Shown here one piece after another: positions 20,501 through 29,333 of a stretch of 64,000 nt of DNA. Source of the stretch: Aerococcus sanguinicola. Lineage in GTDB: Bacteria > Bacillota > Bacilli > Lactobacillales > Aerococcaceae. Each line of letters begins with the position of its first letter. Position 1 is the first letter of the stretch. The DNA is taken from the NCBI RefSeq assembly GCF_008726925.1, contig NZ_VYWO01000001.1, forward strand, positions 372,001 to 436,000, written 5' to 3'. Below the pieces are notes generated by a model. That model worked only from the letters and a program-made list of their open reading frames with translations. It was not told where the DNA came from and ran no database searches. A program made the position numbers and the translations under genes.

Positions 20501-21255
20501 AGGTCATTATCGATTTGCATCAAACGCAGCTTGAGATCGGTCAGCTGACGTTCAATCTCCGGCTTCACCGCCTCCTGGTAGAGCGCACTTTGCTCATAGG
20601 AATCAGCACTTTCATAATAGCTGACTAGGGACTCCAACCAGGCCTTGGGATCAGCGTGTGAACGCGCCTTATCATAGAGGTCAAAGATTAATTGGTCAAT
20701 GCCATCATCACGGCGGCCATCGCTAAAATTTTCAGCAACTAACAAATAATCCGCATCATTGCTTGCCAGAAGCTCTTCTTTTAAGCCTTGCCAGATCTCA
20801 TCTTTGATGAGGAAGTTCTCTGTCAGGTCTGTTACCAAGCGATAGTTAGGGTCCATGTCAATTAAATAATAGAAGCGCTGGATTACTTGCCGGCAGAAGG
20901 CATCAATCGTTGAAATATTAGCTTGGCTAATTTGTCCCAACTGCACGGTGAGATGGCGCCGCATCTCTTCATCTGTTGACTGGTTAATCGCTGATTGAAT
21001 TTCTCCCTCAATCCGATCTTTCATTTCACTCGCAGCGAGTTCCGTGAAGGTCACGACAAGGAAATCAAGGAGCCCATAGCCACGCTTTATTTTTTGTAAG
21101 ATACGTTCTACTAAGACTCGGGTCTTTCCTGATCCGGCAGAAGCAGCGACCAGCAGATTGTCCCCTTCTTGGTAGGTCGCCTGCCATTGTTCGGGCGTCT
21201 GCCGGTCCCCGTCATTCTGCAAGGGCAATTGGCTTAAACGCTTAGGATCTTTCAT
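17518..21255 (-). CDS. addA: AddA helicase-nuclease subunit
   Basis: UvrD-like helicase and nuclease subunit of AddAB, which resects double-strand breaks and prepares them for RecA. 1245 residues. Walker A VAASAGSGKTRVLVERIL (about 32-50), Walker B MVDEYQDVNELQ, helicase motif VQLMTVHASKGLEFPVV, and the C-terminal RecB-type nuclease with GTIDGFVI and VLYDFKTDR (about 1170-1195; Asp and Lys of the GIDxxxD..DYK type core). Its start overlaps addB by 14 bp. Confidence 0.95.
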   Translation of the reverse strand: MKDPKRLSQLPLQNDGDRQTPEQWQATYQEGDNLLVAASAGSGKTRVLVERILQKIKRGYGLLDFLVVTFTELAASEMKDRIEGEIQSAINQSTDEEMRRHLTVQLGQISQANISTIDAFCRQVIQRFYYLIDMDPNYRLVTDLTENFLIKDEIWQGLKEELLASNDADYLLVAENFSDGRRDDGIDQLIFDLYDKARSHADPKAWLESLVSYYESADSYEQSALYQEAVKPEIERQLTDLKLRLMQIDNDLPRHLAVGFEKMSKDGIQVQVQYLTALLEGLDQKTYQELFESFQASSWPSLPRRSKKDFEEDEALYDLSKSYKDRVDQVKADYEKLQADWLAFSDQSQRWMLDQAGQLAKALLATVSAFIDAMAAYRDQEAVLDFAEIELKAYAILTANGGENEARAYYQERFSEIMVDEYQDVNELQDAILTTMSRQGYDNNMFMVGDVKQSIYRFRFAEPGLFVRKYKAYAEGEGGQRIDLLKNFRSRHDVLHLTNYVFRQVMTDDIGQVLYDDQAQLITGFTDYPDQAQMIPELLIFDSQDLDQVGDELEDSDAGQAELIAQRIQTMIQTDFPIYDKALGQERPVRYEDIVILSPTRKHHLQVEEVFKRYRIPLALDKMTNYFKRTEIMIMVNLLKIIDNPYQDIPLVSVLRSAIVGLDEVDLAKIRLVDKSVNYYEALLTYLETADRRTRLFKKVKQFSESLESWRQYSRQQAIAALIWRIYQDTGFLSYVAAMPNGIQRQSNLHGFYKQAEQFEAQQYRGLFQFIRFIEMIYERDNDLESPQLVDPEQNVVQLMTVHASKGLEFPVVFYLNLSKGFNRQDFQANVILNDKIGLGIKVNDRQQQISYSSALHKMASLEAKEESLAEEMRKLYVAFTRAEQKLILVASVDNAEKSLESWAQAALGGEQLSKSYRLGARSPLDWIGPALVRHPDIKADFSQSLSDLQSLSPRDPFHIKLAFLTSQELVADRDRFLYAGPKAEDQEEKSLGSEQSLYVPEADYQYPYQLATQTASYQSVSELKRLLQEPLDHEMAVWEDGQVRPRKAARRYVTEDWERPHFIQAEDQSDPRAIGSAAHLLMQWVALDQKPNAQTFEALFDRLVDQGALEASLKADLDFASLAAFYETETGRWLLSRKAHLHREKSFSLLLPAREIFYDLEASDNLLIHGTIDGFVILEDSIVLYDFKTDRLAYLSMDQQAERFAERYQVQMDIYARALENIYQKPVQEKWIIALENLKTFSLK

Positions 21256-24200
21256 CGTCTGAGGCTCCTTTCTCTTCTAGTGCTTCTTGAACCTGCTCAA
21301 AAAAACTCTGCCGGTCATTGTCCCTTAGCCGCCAATCCCGATAACGATTACCGCCATCAATGGGATCAAAGCAAGCGATGGCATTTAGGGGATACTGGAG
21401 GGATGGAATATAGAGAAGTTCCTTATCTTGACGCAAGGGAGCCAGGGAAATCTCACCAGTTAATATGGCTTGGGCGGTTTCTTTGATCTTCGTATCTACA
21501 AAGTCTAAAAGCCAGGTCCATTCCTGCCGGTCCAGACCGTTCGTATTCTTTTTCAAGACAAAATTCTTGTTCCACTTATAAGGATAGCTGAGTGAGGATT
21601 CTTTCTCATCCGTGCTTGGGTCAATGGCTTGGAGCAAGTCTGGATCAGCTAAATAGTAGCCAGCTAGCTGGTAATCTTTCGGCATGGTTTCCAGGGCTGT
21701 CCCTTGGAAGTCAGCTTCTTTCTTTATGGGGCGAAGCTGGTCAGCCACAAGCTGGTGGAAGGTCCCAAAGATCGCACTTCCTGTCCCTCCCTGGTCAGCA
21801 GCCAAGGCGACCTGGGCATAGGCAAAGAGTTGAAGAGACAAACCTTCATAGATATGCCTGAACTGGTAAGTCTGCTTGGATGACTTATAATCCACTACCT
21901 GTAAATAGTCCACTCCTTCATACTGCCAGCTATCCAAACGGTCAATCCTTCCGCGTAAAAAGACAGACTGTCCCCCATCTAAGATCAACTCATAAGCGGG
22001 CAAGTCATTAGGCGAAGCCCCTGCTAAGCCAAAGGAAAGTTCATTAGCTTGAATGCGCGGTTTAGTTACCCGCTGCTGGCGAATAATTTGCTGGATCACT
22101 TGGTAGAGGGTGCGATTGAGTGACTGATTCATCCACTTAAAGCGCGCATTGCTTGTAAAGATGGTATTAGCTTCATCTTCCAGGGCTTGTTTGACTAGTT
22201 TTTCAAGTAAGCTGGCAATTTGTTCAGAATTTAAGTCTTCTAGAGCTACTTGGTCTCTGAGCACTTGGTCAAAGAAAGCCTGGAGCAAGCCATGGTAGTA
22301 GTTTCCTGTTTGGATTGCATCCAAGCGCATCCGCTCCCTTTCGCGCAGTCTCAGTCCATAAACCAAGTAATAAGAAAAAGGATCCTTATTAAAGAGCTCC
22401 AACTGGGAGACAGAGGTAAATAAAGGCTGGCCATAAAGGGCTTGGGCCAGGTCAGCAGGCAAGTTTTTGACCTGGTTGCTGTAATTAAGCCCTGCCATGA
22501 CCTGCTTAATCTCTGGATGAGTCTGGACCAGACCTTGAATCTGATGATAGAGGGGCGTGTAAGTTGCTGGTAAGCCTTCCCGACGCATCTTAGCAAGGGA
22601 AAGCTTAGTCACCAAGTGATGGAGCTGGCTCCGCCAATTGCCCAAATAGACTTCTTCATGAGCCTGAAGCTGCAGGTTCTGGGAAGTATGGATCTTCTCT
22701 TCCAAGCCACAAGCCTCACGCACCTGGTCCAAGAAAGGTGAGATATTTGAAGCTTTCTCCCCTAATTCATTATAAGGATAGCTAAGAAAGAGCCTATCAT
22801 AAGCTGACAAGAAAGTCTTATAAGCAATGAAGGCTTCGTTCACCGTTTTTTGTTGGGTAGAGGCTGCGAGGGACTGGAGCTCTGTCAAGCCCTGGCTAAT
22901 CAAATCACGATCTTCATCGCTAAAAAGACTGTGGTTCTCATATTGACGAGGCAGGGTCTGCCGGGTTAAACCAAGTACAAAGGTCACTGCTTTAGCGCTA
23001 GAACGCTGACTATCCAAACCTGAAATACTGACACTATCCAGGCTAGGCGGAACAATACTATATTTAGCCTCACGGAAGGCAACCTGCATCAGATCAAAGA
23101 AGAGGTCGCTATCAAAGTCTTCCTCTCCAAAAAGTAAAACATATTCATCTAGAATCTGAATAAAAGCTTGCCAAGCCTGTTCATGGTGGCGGGCTAGCTC
23201 AAGATCACCCGCATCCACCAGGTCATCCCGCCAATTTAAGAGCTGGCGAGGGATACCCAAATCTTCCAAGCTACGATAAAAAGTGGTCAAGACATCTTGG
23301 CTTGAAGATGAAGATTCCCAAGTTTTAAACAAAGGATCTAAACTCCTAAAGAGGAAATTCTTTAAGCGGTTGGCTTCCTCTTCAATCCGTTTGTCAGCAG
23401 GACGAGCAATTTTTTGACCCTGGTCATCTAATTGCAAATAAGACCATTCATAGTCCGCCTGCCAAAAGCGACGCCCTTCATAGCCGTTCTTTAAAACAAC
23501 ATTCTCGGTCTGGTCAACCACCCGCCGAAAAGCCTTTTGACTAGCCTGCCGGTCTTCCTCTTCTAGGAAGTTCATCGGCATTAAGAGTTCGCTGCGCAAG
23601 AGATTAAAGACATCCTGGTAGCGCCAATTATAGCGCCAAATCCGGTACAAACTGTCCAAGAAGCGGGACAAGGGATGGCGCTGCATACTTTCCGCATTAT
23701 CGATAAAGTAGGGAATCTCGTTTTGCTCTAAATAGGGCAAGATTTGATAGCGGTACTTGTCCACATCCCGAGTGAGAATTTGAATATCCTTGTAGCGATA
23801 GCGTCCGCTAGCCACCAATTGATAAATTTTATTAGCAACTTGCTCGCTCTCCACATAGGGCGATTCACACTTCCAGATTTCTAAGTGGTCATCCCATACC
23901 GTAGAAGACCTAGCCGCTGGCAGCCCTGTCTGACGGTTGCGCTGGCGCAAGTAAGCATCCAAATCTGCAAAGGCTGGCGCAAAAGCTAGGTTAGGCCCTG
24001 CTAACTGGTCATCAGCAACTGGAATATCGTGACTCTTAGCTAAGGCATAGACTTGGTGGTAGGCCTCTCCAGTAATGGTAAAGAGGTCATCCCAGGCAGG
24101 ACCAGACTTGCGATAGGCCCGGTCCGCTGTAAGGAAGACCTCAAGCTTAGGAACTTTAAGCAGGAAGGCCTCAATGACCTGTAATTGCCGGGCTGTAAAG

Positions 24201-24865
24201 CGGTAGAAGCCATCGATCACTACTCGGACCTGACTCATATCTTCCGTCCGGACATAAGCATCCAAAGCCTCATAGACCGCATGGCTAGCCAGGGTAAAAC
24301 GCCCCTGGTCCGCTTCATAACGGCGGTAAATCATCGCCAATTCCTTTAACTTATCGAATTGCCGGGCCTTTAACTTGGAGCTGTTTGAATCTTCCTGGCT
24401 CAAAATCTCATCCAAAGTATCGGGATCGATATTGCCCATCTCTAGTTCATGGAAGAGCTCTGCCAACTCCCCTAGAAAGCCTATTTTATTGAATTCGCCA
24501 CGGTAGAGTTTGAGGTCATCAAAGACATCATGGAGAACCTTCCGCAAGAGCATCATGGTCCCCACTGAGGACAAGCTTGTTTTGTCATGGGGCCAGTCGT
24601 CCTTAAGCAGGAGCCAGGCAAGTCGTTCAAAACTTAAAACCTGCAAGCGCATCATCCCACTCGCCCCATCTTCTTCTATCCCTTCTTTAACCCGCAGGCC
24701 CTGGATAGCCTCCAAGACCTTGACTTCCATATCGAACTTCATATGGTCAGGCACCAAGTAATAAACTTGGCGGTCTGGATGCTCCGTCAGGTCAGCAACA
24801 AGATCTGCATAGACCGCTGATTTATCCGAATAGGTATCGGTCATACGCAGGAATTGCAAGGTCAT
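21242..24865 (-). CDS. addB: AddB/RexB nuclease subunit
   Basis: Second subunit of the AddAB break-resection complex. 1207 residues. The N terminus (QVYYLVPDHMKFDMEVKVLE) has no Walker A, as in RexB of streptococci. The C-terminal nuclease core is visible as RGRIDRLDSWQYEG and LQVVDYKSSKQTYQF (about 975-1005). The four-Cys iron-sulfur cluster of Bacillus AddB is not evident: I see only isolated cysteines (WKCESPY, REACGLEE, AIACFDPI). Overlaps addA by 14 bp and follows pepT by 2 bp. Confidence 0.93.
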   Translation of the reverse strand: MTLQFLRMTDTYSDKSAVYADLVADLTEHPDRQVYYLVPDHMKFDMEVKVLEAIQGLRVKEGIEEDGASGMMRLQVLSFERLAWLLLKDDWPHDKTSLSSVGTMMLLRKVLHDVFDDLKLYRGEFNKIGFLGELAELFHELEMGNIDPDTLDEILSQEDSNSSKLKARQFDKLKELAMIYRRYEADQGRFTLASHAVYEALDAYVRTEDMSQVRVVIDGFYRFTARQLQVIEAFLLKVPKLEVFLTADRAYRKSGPAWDDLFTITGEAYHQVYALAKSHDIPVADDQLAGPNLAFAPAFADLDAYLRQRNRQTGLPAARSSTVWDDHLEIWKCESPYVESEQVANKIYQLVASGRYRYKDIQILTRDVDKYRYQILPYLEQNEIPYFIDNAESMQRHPLSRFLDSLYRIWRYNWRYQDVFNLLRSELLMPMNFLEEEDRQASQKAFRRVVDQTENVVLKNGYEGRRFWQADYEWSYLQLDDQGQKIARPADKRIEEEANRLKNFLFRSLDPLFKTWESSSSSQDVLTTFYRSLEDLGIPRQLLNWRDDLVDAGDLELARHHEQAWQAFIQILDEYVLLFGEEDFDSDLFFDLMQVAFREAKYSIVPPSLDSVSISGLDSQRSSAKAVTFVLGLTRQTLPRQYENHSLFSDEDRDLISQGLTELQSLAASTQQKTVNEAFIAYKTFLSAYDRLFLSYPYNELGEKASNISPFLDQVREACGLEEKIHTSQNLQLQAHEEVYLGNWRSQLHHLVTKLSLAKMRREGLPATYTPLYHQIQGLVQTHPEIKQVMAGLNYSNQVKNLPADLAQALYGQPLFTSVSQLELFNKDPFSYYLVYGLRLRERERMRLDAIQTGNYYHGLLQAFFDQVLRDQVALEDLNSEQIASLLEKLVKQALEDEANTIFTSNARFKWMNQSLNRTLYQVIQQIIRQQRVTKPRIQANELSFGLAGASPNDLPAYELILDGGQSVFLRGRIDRLDSWQYEGVDYLQVVDYKSSKQTYQFRHIYEGLSLQLFAYAQVALAADQGGTGSAIFGTFHQLVADQLRPIKKEADFQGTALETMPKDYQLAGYYLADPDLLQAIDPSTDEKESSLSYPYKWNKNFVLKKNTNGLDRQEWTWLLDFVDTKIKETAQAILTGEISLAPLRQDKELLYIPSLQYPLNAIACFDPIDGGNRYRDWRLRDNDRQSFFEQVQEALEEKGASDDERS

Positions 24866-24867
24866 TC

Positions 24868-26136
24868 CTAAGCCTCCTTACTGAATTGGTCATAGTCCTT
24901 GGCCAAAGAAACGATAGCTAAGATGACCTGGACTGCTTTCTCCATGGTTTGGACAGACACATATTCATAACGCCCGTGCATATTCTCTCCGCCAGCAAAG
25001 ATATTAGGAGTGGGCAAGTCACGATAGGTCAAAATGGACCCATCTGTTCCCCCACGAACAGCCTCAATTTTGGCTTCAATGCCAACTGCTTGGAAGGCCT
25101 GCTCCGCAAGTTTAACTGGCCGCATATCTTCAGCAAGGATACTGCCCATATTATAATACTGGTCGTTTAGGTCAAGCTGGACCACTTCTTGGTCAAAACC
25201 TGCGTTGAATGCCTTGGCCAAGTATCGCATTTTCTCCTTCTTCGCGTCAAAGGCATGACGGTCATGGTCACGAATAATATAGGCCGCCTCTGCTTCTTCC
25301 ACCGTTCCGGACAAGGACAAGAGATGGTAGAAACCCTCCCGACCTTCCGTCTTCTCGGGACGCGCCCCTTCTGGTAGGGCGGAATGGAAGTCCACCGCCA
25401 CCTGCAAGGCGTTAATCATCTGGTCCTTAGCGGTTCCTGGATGAACATTCTTACCCTTGAAACGCAAGAGGGCGCTCGCCCCATTAAAGGTTTCATATTG
25501 CAATTCCCCCAGGGGTCCTCCATCCATCGTATAGGCAAAATCAGCCCCGAAGCGCTCCACGTTGAAGCGTGTCGCTCCCATACCAATTTCCTCGTCTGGT
25601 CCAAAGGCGAGCTTAATATCGCCATGCTTAATCTCAGGATGGTCGAGGAGATAGCATGCAGCTTCAATAATCTCCACAATCCCTGCCTTATCATCTGCCC
25701 CTAAGAGGGTGGTCCCATCTGTTGTAATCAGACTGTCACCAACATAGTTCTTTAAGCTAGGAAAGACTTCAGGATCTAAGCGATAAGGGCTATTGCCTAA
25801 GGGAAGGACTCCCCCATCATAGGCTTTAACCAATTGGGGTTGGATGTTTTCTGAATTAAAATCAGCTGTATCCACATGGGCAAAGAAGCCGATCACAGGA
25901 TACGTGTGGTCTGGATCATTGCTTGGCAATAAAGCTGTTACATAGCTATCATCGCTATGGTAGGCAACATCTGATAGGCCCAGCTCCTTCAACTCTTCCG
26001 CTAAGTCCTTAAGAAAGACCACCTGTCTTTCGGTGGAAGGCACTTGGTCCGCGCAGCTTTCGTCTGAGCGGGTATTAATTTTAGCGTAACGGATAAAACG
26101 ATCAATAATGTTTTGACTAGAAATACTTGGGGTCAT
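24868..26136 (-). CDS. pepT: peptidase T (aminotripeptidase)
   Basis: Cytoplasmic M20B zinc peptidase removing the N-terminal residue of tripeptides. 422 residues. Metal ligands lie in FFAHVDTADF (His, Asp), LGADDKAGIVEIIEA (bridging Asp), PDEEIGMGA (catalytic Glu and metal Glu) and YTMDGGPLGELQYE; the GGTDGSILTYRDLPTPNIFA block is typical. Located within the trmK-nif3-pepT-addB-addA transcription unit. Confidence 0.95.
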   Translation of the reverse strand: MTPSISSQNIIDRFIRYAKINTRSDESCADQVPSTERQVVFLKDLAEELKELGLSDVAYHSDDSYVTALLPSNDPDHTYPVIGFFAHVDTADFNSENIQPQLVKAYDGGVLPLGNSPYRLDPEVFPSLKNYVGDSLITTDGTTLLGADDKAGIVEIIEAACYLLDHPEIKHGDIKLAFGPDEEIGMGATRFNVERFGADFAYTMDGGPLGELQYETFNGASALLRFKGKNVHPGTAKDQMINALQVAVDFHSALPEGARPEKTEGREGFYHLLSLSGTVEEAEAAYIIRDHDRHAFDAKKEKMRYLAKAFNAGFDQEVVQLDLNDQYYNMGSILAEDMRPVKLAEQAFQAVGIEAKIEAVRGGTDGSILTYRDLPTPNIFAGGENMHGRYEYVSVQTMEKAVQVILAIVSLAKDYDQFSKEA

Positions 26137-26147
26137 ATCAATTCCTC

Positions 26148-27272
26148 CTAATAAACAAATGTAAAGGGATCTGTATTTAACTGACTGCTCGTATAAGTCA
26201 AGGTCCAGTCTTCCGCTTCAATCCAACTTGCAAGGACTTGGCCTAGCTTCTCCTTACAAATCGATTCCATATGGTGGCCGGGGTCAATCACATTCAAGCG
26301 GTTCGCTATCATATCATGGCCGGTATGGTAGGATACATCGGCTGTGATATAAACATCCGCTCCCTTAGCTAGGGCATAGGGATATTCGTCGGCTCCAGAA
26401 CCGCCAAGGACGGCGACCCGTTTGACTTCTTGGTCCCAGTCCCAGACCACAGCACGCAAAGCATCGACGCCCGTTCTTTCCCTCACCAAGTTCACATAGT
26501 CTCTAAAGGACATAGGCTGCTTCAACTGGCCAATCCGCCCAATACCTTGGGCTTGGCCCTGGTTGGCTAGGGGAAGGACATCAATCACCGCTTCTTCATA
26601 GGGGTGGAGCCGACGTGCCAAGTCTAAAGCAGCTGGTAATTCCTTTTGGTCCACTAAGAAAGAAAAGACGACTTCGTCAACCGCGCTATCTTCTTGTAGA
26701 CTCCCAATATGTGGCTTGGCCTGGGCAAGCGGACGAAAATGCCCCTGGCCAGTAGAAGTGAAGGCCACATGGTCATAGTTTCCGACCTGGCCAAAGCCTC
26801 CAGCAAAAATGCCTGCTTGGTAAGTAGCGAGATCCTCTTGGGGCAGGTAAACTTTGAGGCGGTAGTTCTTATTCTCCTGGTAGCTATACAAGACCTCTGT
26901 CTCTTCAATGTCGTAGGCTTCAGCCAACCAGTCATTCATCCCACCCCAAGCGGCATCAAGATTGGTATGGGCGGCATAGACTGCTATACCATGGCGGATA
27001 ATCTTAGCATACATGGCCTGCTGGGGATCATCCTCAGTCAGGCGTTTAGGCGCCTTAAAGATTGGCGGATGGTGGGCGAGAATCATATCACAGTCTTTTT
27101 CAATCGCCTCCTCCACCACTTCCGGTCGCACGTCCAAGGTCAGAAGGACTTTATGGATCACCTGGTCCAAAGAGCCAAAATGCAAGCCTACTGGATCTTT
27201 CCCCATAGCTAGGGATTCTGGAGCAAAGTCTTGAAATTTTTGAATCAAATCGCTAACTGTTACTTTGGTCAT
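26148..27272 (-). CDS. Nif3-like dinuclear metal-binding protein (YqfO type)
   Basis: 374 residues. Nif3 domain halves flank an inserted YqfO/PII-like domain at about 130-235. Metal-binding residues are seen in MILAHHPPIFKAPKRL, YAAHTNLDAAWGG and the C-terminal DPGHHMESICKEKL. The fold is widespread; proposed GTP cyclohydrolase I activity is not generally supported, so the role remains unclear. Overlaps the end of trmK by 20 bp, the classic Firmicutes pairing. Confidence 0.92.
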   Translation of the reverse strand: MTKVTVSDLIQKFQDFAPESLAMGKDPVGLHFGSLDQVIHKVLLTLDVRPEVVEEAIEKDCDMILAHHPPIFKAPKRLTEDDPQQAMYAKIIRHGIAVYAAHTNLDAAWGGMNDWLAEAYDIEETEVLYSYQENKNYRLKVYLPQEDLATYQAGIFAGGFGQVGNYDHVAFTSTGQGHFRPLAQAKPHIGSLQEDSAVDEVVFSFLVDQKELPAALDLARRLHPYEEAVIDVLPLANQGQAQGIGRIGQLKQPMSFRDYVNLVRERTGVDALRAVVWDWDQEVKRVAVLGGSGADEYPYALAKGADVYITADVSYHTGHDMIANRLNVIDPGHHMESICKEKLGQVLASWIEAEDWTLTYTSSQLNTDPFTFVY

Positions 27273-27987
27273 GGGCTGTTTCCTCCTCCATCATACGAAT
27301 TTGCGCTTCAATTAAGTCTTGGTAGTGCCTAAAGCTCTCTTTTTTATCCTCATTCGTGGACTGAGCCAAGGACTGGTTAATCCCCTGAACATGCTTGAGC
27401 CGGCGGTAGAGCTTCTTGTGAAAAATTTCTGGATTAGAGTCCTTGGTATAAGGGCCAAAAACCAGGTCTTCTTCGCTTAGGCTAACAGGGACTTCCTGAT
27501 AATCAGCTACAATAATTTCATAAATTTTTTGATTTTCTTCTAGTATATATTCTTGATTAATCTGATAGTGATGTTGTCCTAACCAGCGTCTCAATTCAAA
27601 TTCCCCGACATTGGCTTGGAGAACTAAACGTGGCCGGGTATCCAGCTTTCCCTGGGCCTGACCTGCTGCTAGAATATCTACAATCAGCGAGCCCCCCATA
27701 CCTGCAATGACGATGCAAGTCACCTGGTCTTCTGGCTCAATAGCCGCTAAGCCATCTGCTAGTCGCACTTGAATACGGTCCTCTAAGCCCCTAGCCTGGA
27801 CAGTAGCCAAGCTGGACTGGTAAGGACCTTGGGCCACCTCACCACAGATTGCCCTATGCACTCGGCCGGCCTCTACTAAATAAGACGCCAAATAGGCATG
27901 GTCCGAGCCGATATCCGCTAGACAGGCATCCTGGGGCACGTAATCAGCAACTTTCGCCAAACGTTTCGATAAATGTTCACTCGTCAT
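27253..27987 (-). CDS. trmK: tRNA (adenine(22)-N1)-methyltransferase
   Basis: SAM-dependent methylation of A22 in tRNAs of Gram-positive bacteria. 244 residues. Rossmann SAM motif CLADIGSDHAYLASYLVEAG (residues 20-39) and the catalytic-region CIVIAGMGGSLIVDIL (about 90-105) are clear; the C terminus is a coiled-coil helical domain. First gene of the unit running to addA; overlaps nif3. Confidence 0.93.
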   Translation of the reverse strand: MTSEHLSKRLAKVADYVPQDACLADIGSDHAYLASYLVEAGRVHRAICGEVAQGPYQSSLATVQARGLEDRIQVRLADGLAAIEPEDQVTCIVIAGMGGSLIVDILAAGQAQGKLDTRPRLVLQANVGEFELRRWLGQHHYQINQEYILEENQKIYEIIVADYQEVPVSLSEEDLVFGPYTKDSNPEIFHKKLYRRLKHVQGINQSLAQSTNEDKKESFRHYQDLIEAQIRMMEEETAHDQSNS

Positions 27988-28094
27988 ATGGTCTCTCCCT
28001 AATGCAAAAGATTTAGTCCCATTATACCATTAATTGACCTTGCATAAACCTTAAGGACCTGAGATGAAAGCTAGTTTGTTTAGAATAGCTGATA

Positions 28095-28126
28095 AAAGAA
28101 AAAAGGAGTCCCATAAAGGCTCCTTT
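28095..28126 (-). terminator. terminator-like hairpin upstream of trmK
   Basis: Arms AAAGGAG / CTCCTTT followed on the minus strand by TTTTTTC; a second stop after the tRNA-Thr transcript. Confidence 0.75.
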
Positions 28127-28164
28127 CTCTTCTAGAACAAGATCAAAATTATATTAAAATCTTA

Positions 28165-28196
28165 CAAAAAACGAGTCAAGCGTTCCTCACTCGTTT
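28165..28196 (-). terminator. terminator of tRNA-Thr
   Basis: Arms AAACGAGT / ACTCGTTT followed on the minus strand by TTTTTTG, just downstream of tRNA-Thr. Confidence 0.85.
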
Positions 28197-28203
28197 GACA
28201 CTA

Positions 28204-28276
28204 TGCTGGATGCAGGATTCGAACCTGTGACCCCCGCATTACGAATGCGATGCTCTACCAACTGAGCTAATCCAGC
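28204..28276 (-). tRNA. tRNA-Thr (CGT anticodon)
   Basis: 73 bases. Acceptor arms GCTGGAT / ATCCAGC, D arm AGCTCAGTTGGTAGAGC, anticodon loop TTCGTAA between GCA and TGC, T arm with GTTCGAATCC. CCA is not encoded. Confidence 0.96.
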
Positions 28277-28290
28277 GAAACGATATTTCT

Positions 28291-28319
28291 ATTATACGCC
28301 TTTTTTTAGCCTTTGTAAA
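28291..28319 (-). promoter_or_regulatory. tRNA-Thr promoter
   Basis: On the minus strand TTTACA, 17 bases, TATAAT, 14 bases before the mature 5' end. The remaining stretch 28320-28499 shows no gene or clear motif. Confidence 0.88.
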
Positions 28320-28499
28320 ATATTTTTTCAAATTTAAAGAAAAGCCTTCTCCCCACCTTGATCTCAGTCTGAAAACCATCGCAGTAAAACACAGTCGGCA
28401 ACTTATTCAAGCTGCGACGCCTACAACTTGTATTTATTTTCTCTGCATTGTAATTCAATCACTTAAAAATGTTTCTCTATATCTAATAAATCCAAATAA

Positions 28500-28552
28500 T
28501 TGTTAACTTAATTTAATTTTAGGTTGACGATTTTTGTTTATCTGTTTATAAT
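28500..28552 (+). promoter_or_regulatory. bioY promoter overlapped by a BirA-type operator
   Basis: Promoter TTGACG, 17 bases, TATAAT (28524-28552). The inverted half-sites TTGTTAAC (28500-28507) and GGTTGACGA (28522-28530) are 14 bases apart and match 7 of 9 positions, as in the BirA box TTGTTAAC-N14/15-GTTAACAA. The right half overlaps the -35 box, so biotin-bound BirA would shut bioY off. Confidence 0.75.
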
Positions 28553-28583
28553 ATAGACATCAACTTATATGAGGTGTCCTTAA

Positions 28584-29135
28584 ATGAATAATCAACGCAG
28601 TAAAGACCTGACAAGCATTGCTATTATGATCGCTATTATCATTGTCCTTGGTCTCTTCCCTCCCATCCCACTCGGATTTCTCCCAGTCCCTATTGTCCTG
28701 CAAAATTTAGGAATTATGCTCTCCGGGGCCTTGTTGGGAACTAAGAAAGGAAGCGCCGCTGTCGCTGGTTTCCTTATTCTTGCAGCAATTGGCTTCCCCG
28801 TCCTAACGGGTGGTAATGGGGGCTTGCAAGCCTTCTATGGGCCTTCTTCCACCTACCTTCTTGCTTACCTCATCACAGCCTTTCTCATTGGCCAAGCAAG
28901 AGATCGTCAGCTACTAAGCCCTAAGCGCCCGCTCCTTATCCAATACCTAGCAATCTGGATTCCTGGTGTCCTACTCACTAATTTAATCGGAGCAATTGGG
29001 ATAAGCCATTTTGGCAATATGCCTTATCTAACGGCAGCTGCCAGCACCCTGGTTTTCTATATTGGAGACTCCATCAAGGCTTTCTTAGTCCTCATCCTAG
29101 TGAAACGACTCAATAAGCTCGCCCTCTTTAATTAG
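28584..29135 (+). CDS. bioY: BioY biotin uptake protein (ECF S component)
   Basis: Membrane S component that binds biotin and works with the shared ECF energy module, or alone. 183 residues with about six membrane helices; conserved segments FPPIPLGFLPVPIVLQNLGI, LTGGNGGLQAFYGPSSTYL and YIGDSIKAFLV. The BirA-type operator in front of it supports biotin as substrate. Single gene with its own terminator. Confidence 0.95.
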   Translation: MNNQRSKDLTSIAIMIAIIIVLGLFPPIPLGFLPVPIVLQNLGIMLSGALLGTKKGSAAVAGFLILAAIGFPVLTGGNGGLQAFYGPSSTYLLAYLITAFLIGQARDRQLLSPKRPLLIQYLAIWIPGVLLTNLIGAIGISHFGNMPYLTAAASTLVFYIGDSIKAFLVLILVKRLNKLALFN

Positions 29136-29175
29136 AAAGTAAATATCAAGCCATTCTCAAAACATTTTCTCCTTT

Positions 29176-29227
29176 AAAAGCTTCGCCATTTAGCACTATT
29201 AATTAGCTGGTCTTGGCGAAGCTTTTT
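29176..29227 (+). terminator. bioY terminator
   Basis: Arms AAAAGCTTCGCCA / TGGCGAAGCTTTTT around a roughly 25-base loop, ending in a T run on the plus strand. Confidence 0.88.
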
Positions 29228-29333
29228 CACTCCTTTGATCAGCCTTGGTCGCTTTTTGATATCTAATGAGCTTAGATTAAACCTAGGCAGAGGCCTCAAT
29301 TTAGCTTAAGATGGCATAAAGGAGGTCGTTACT

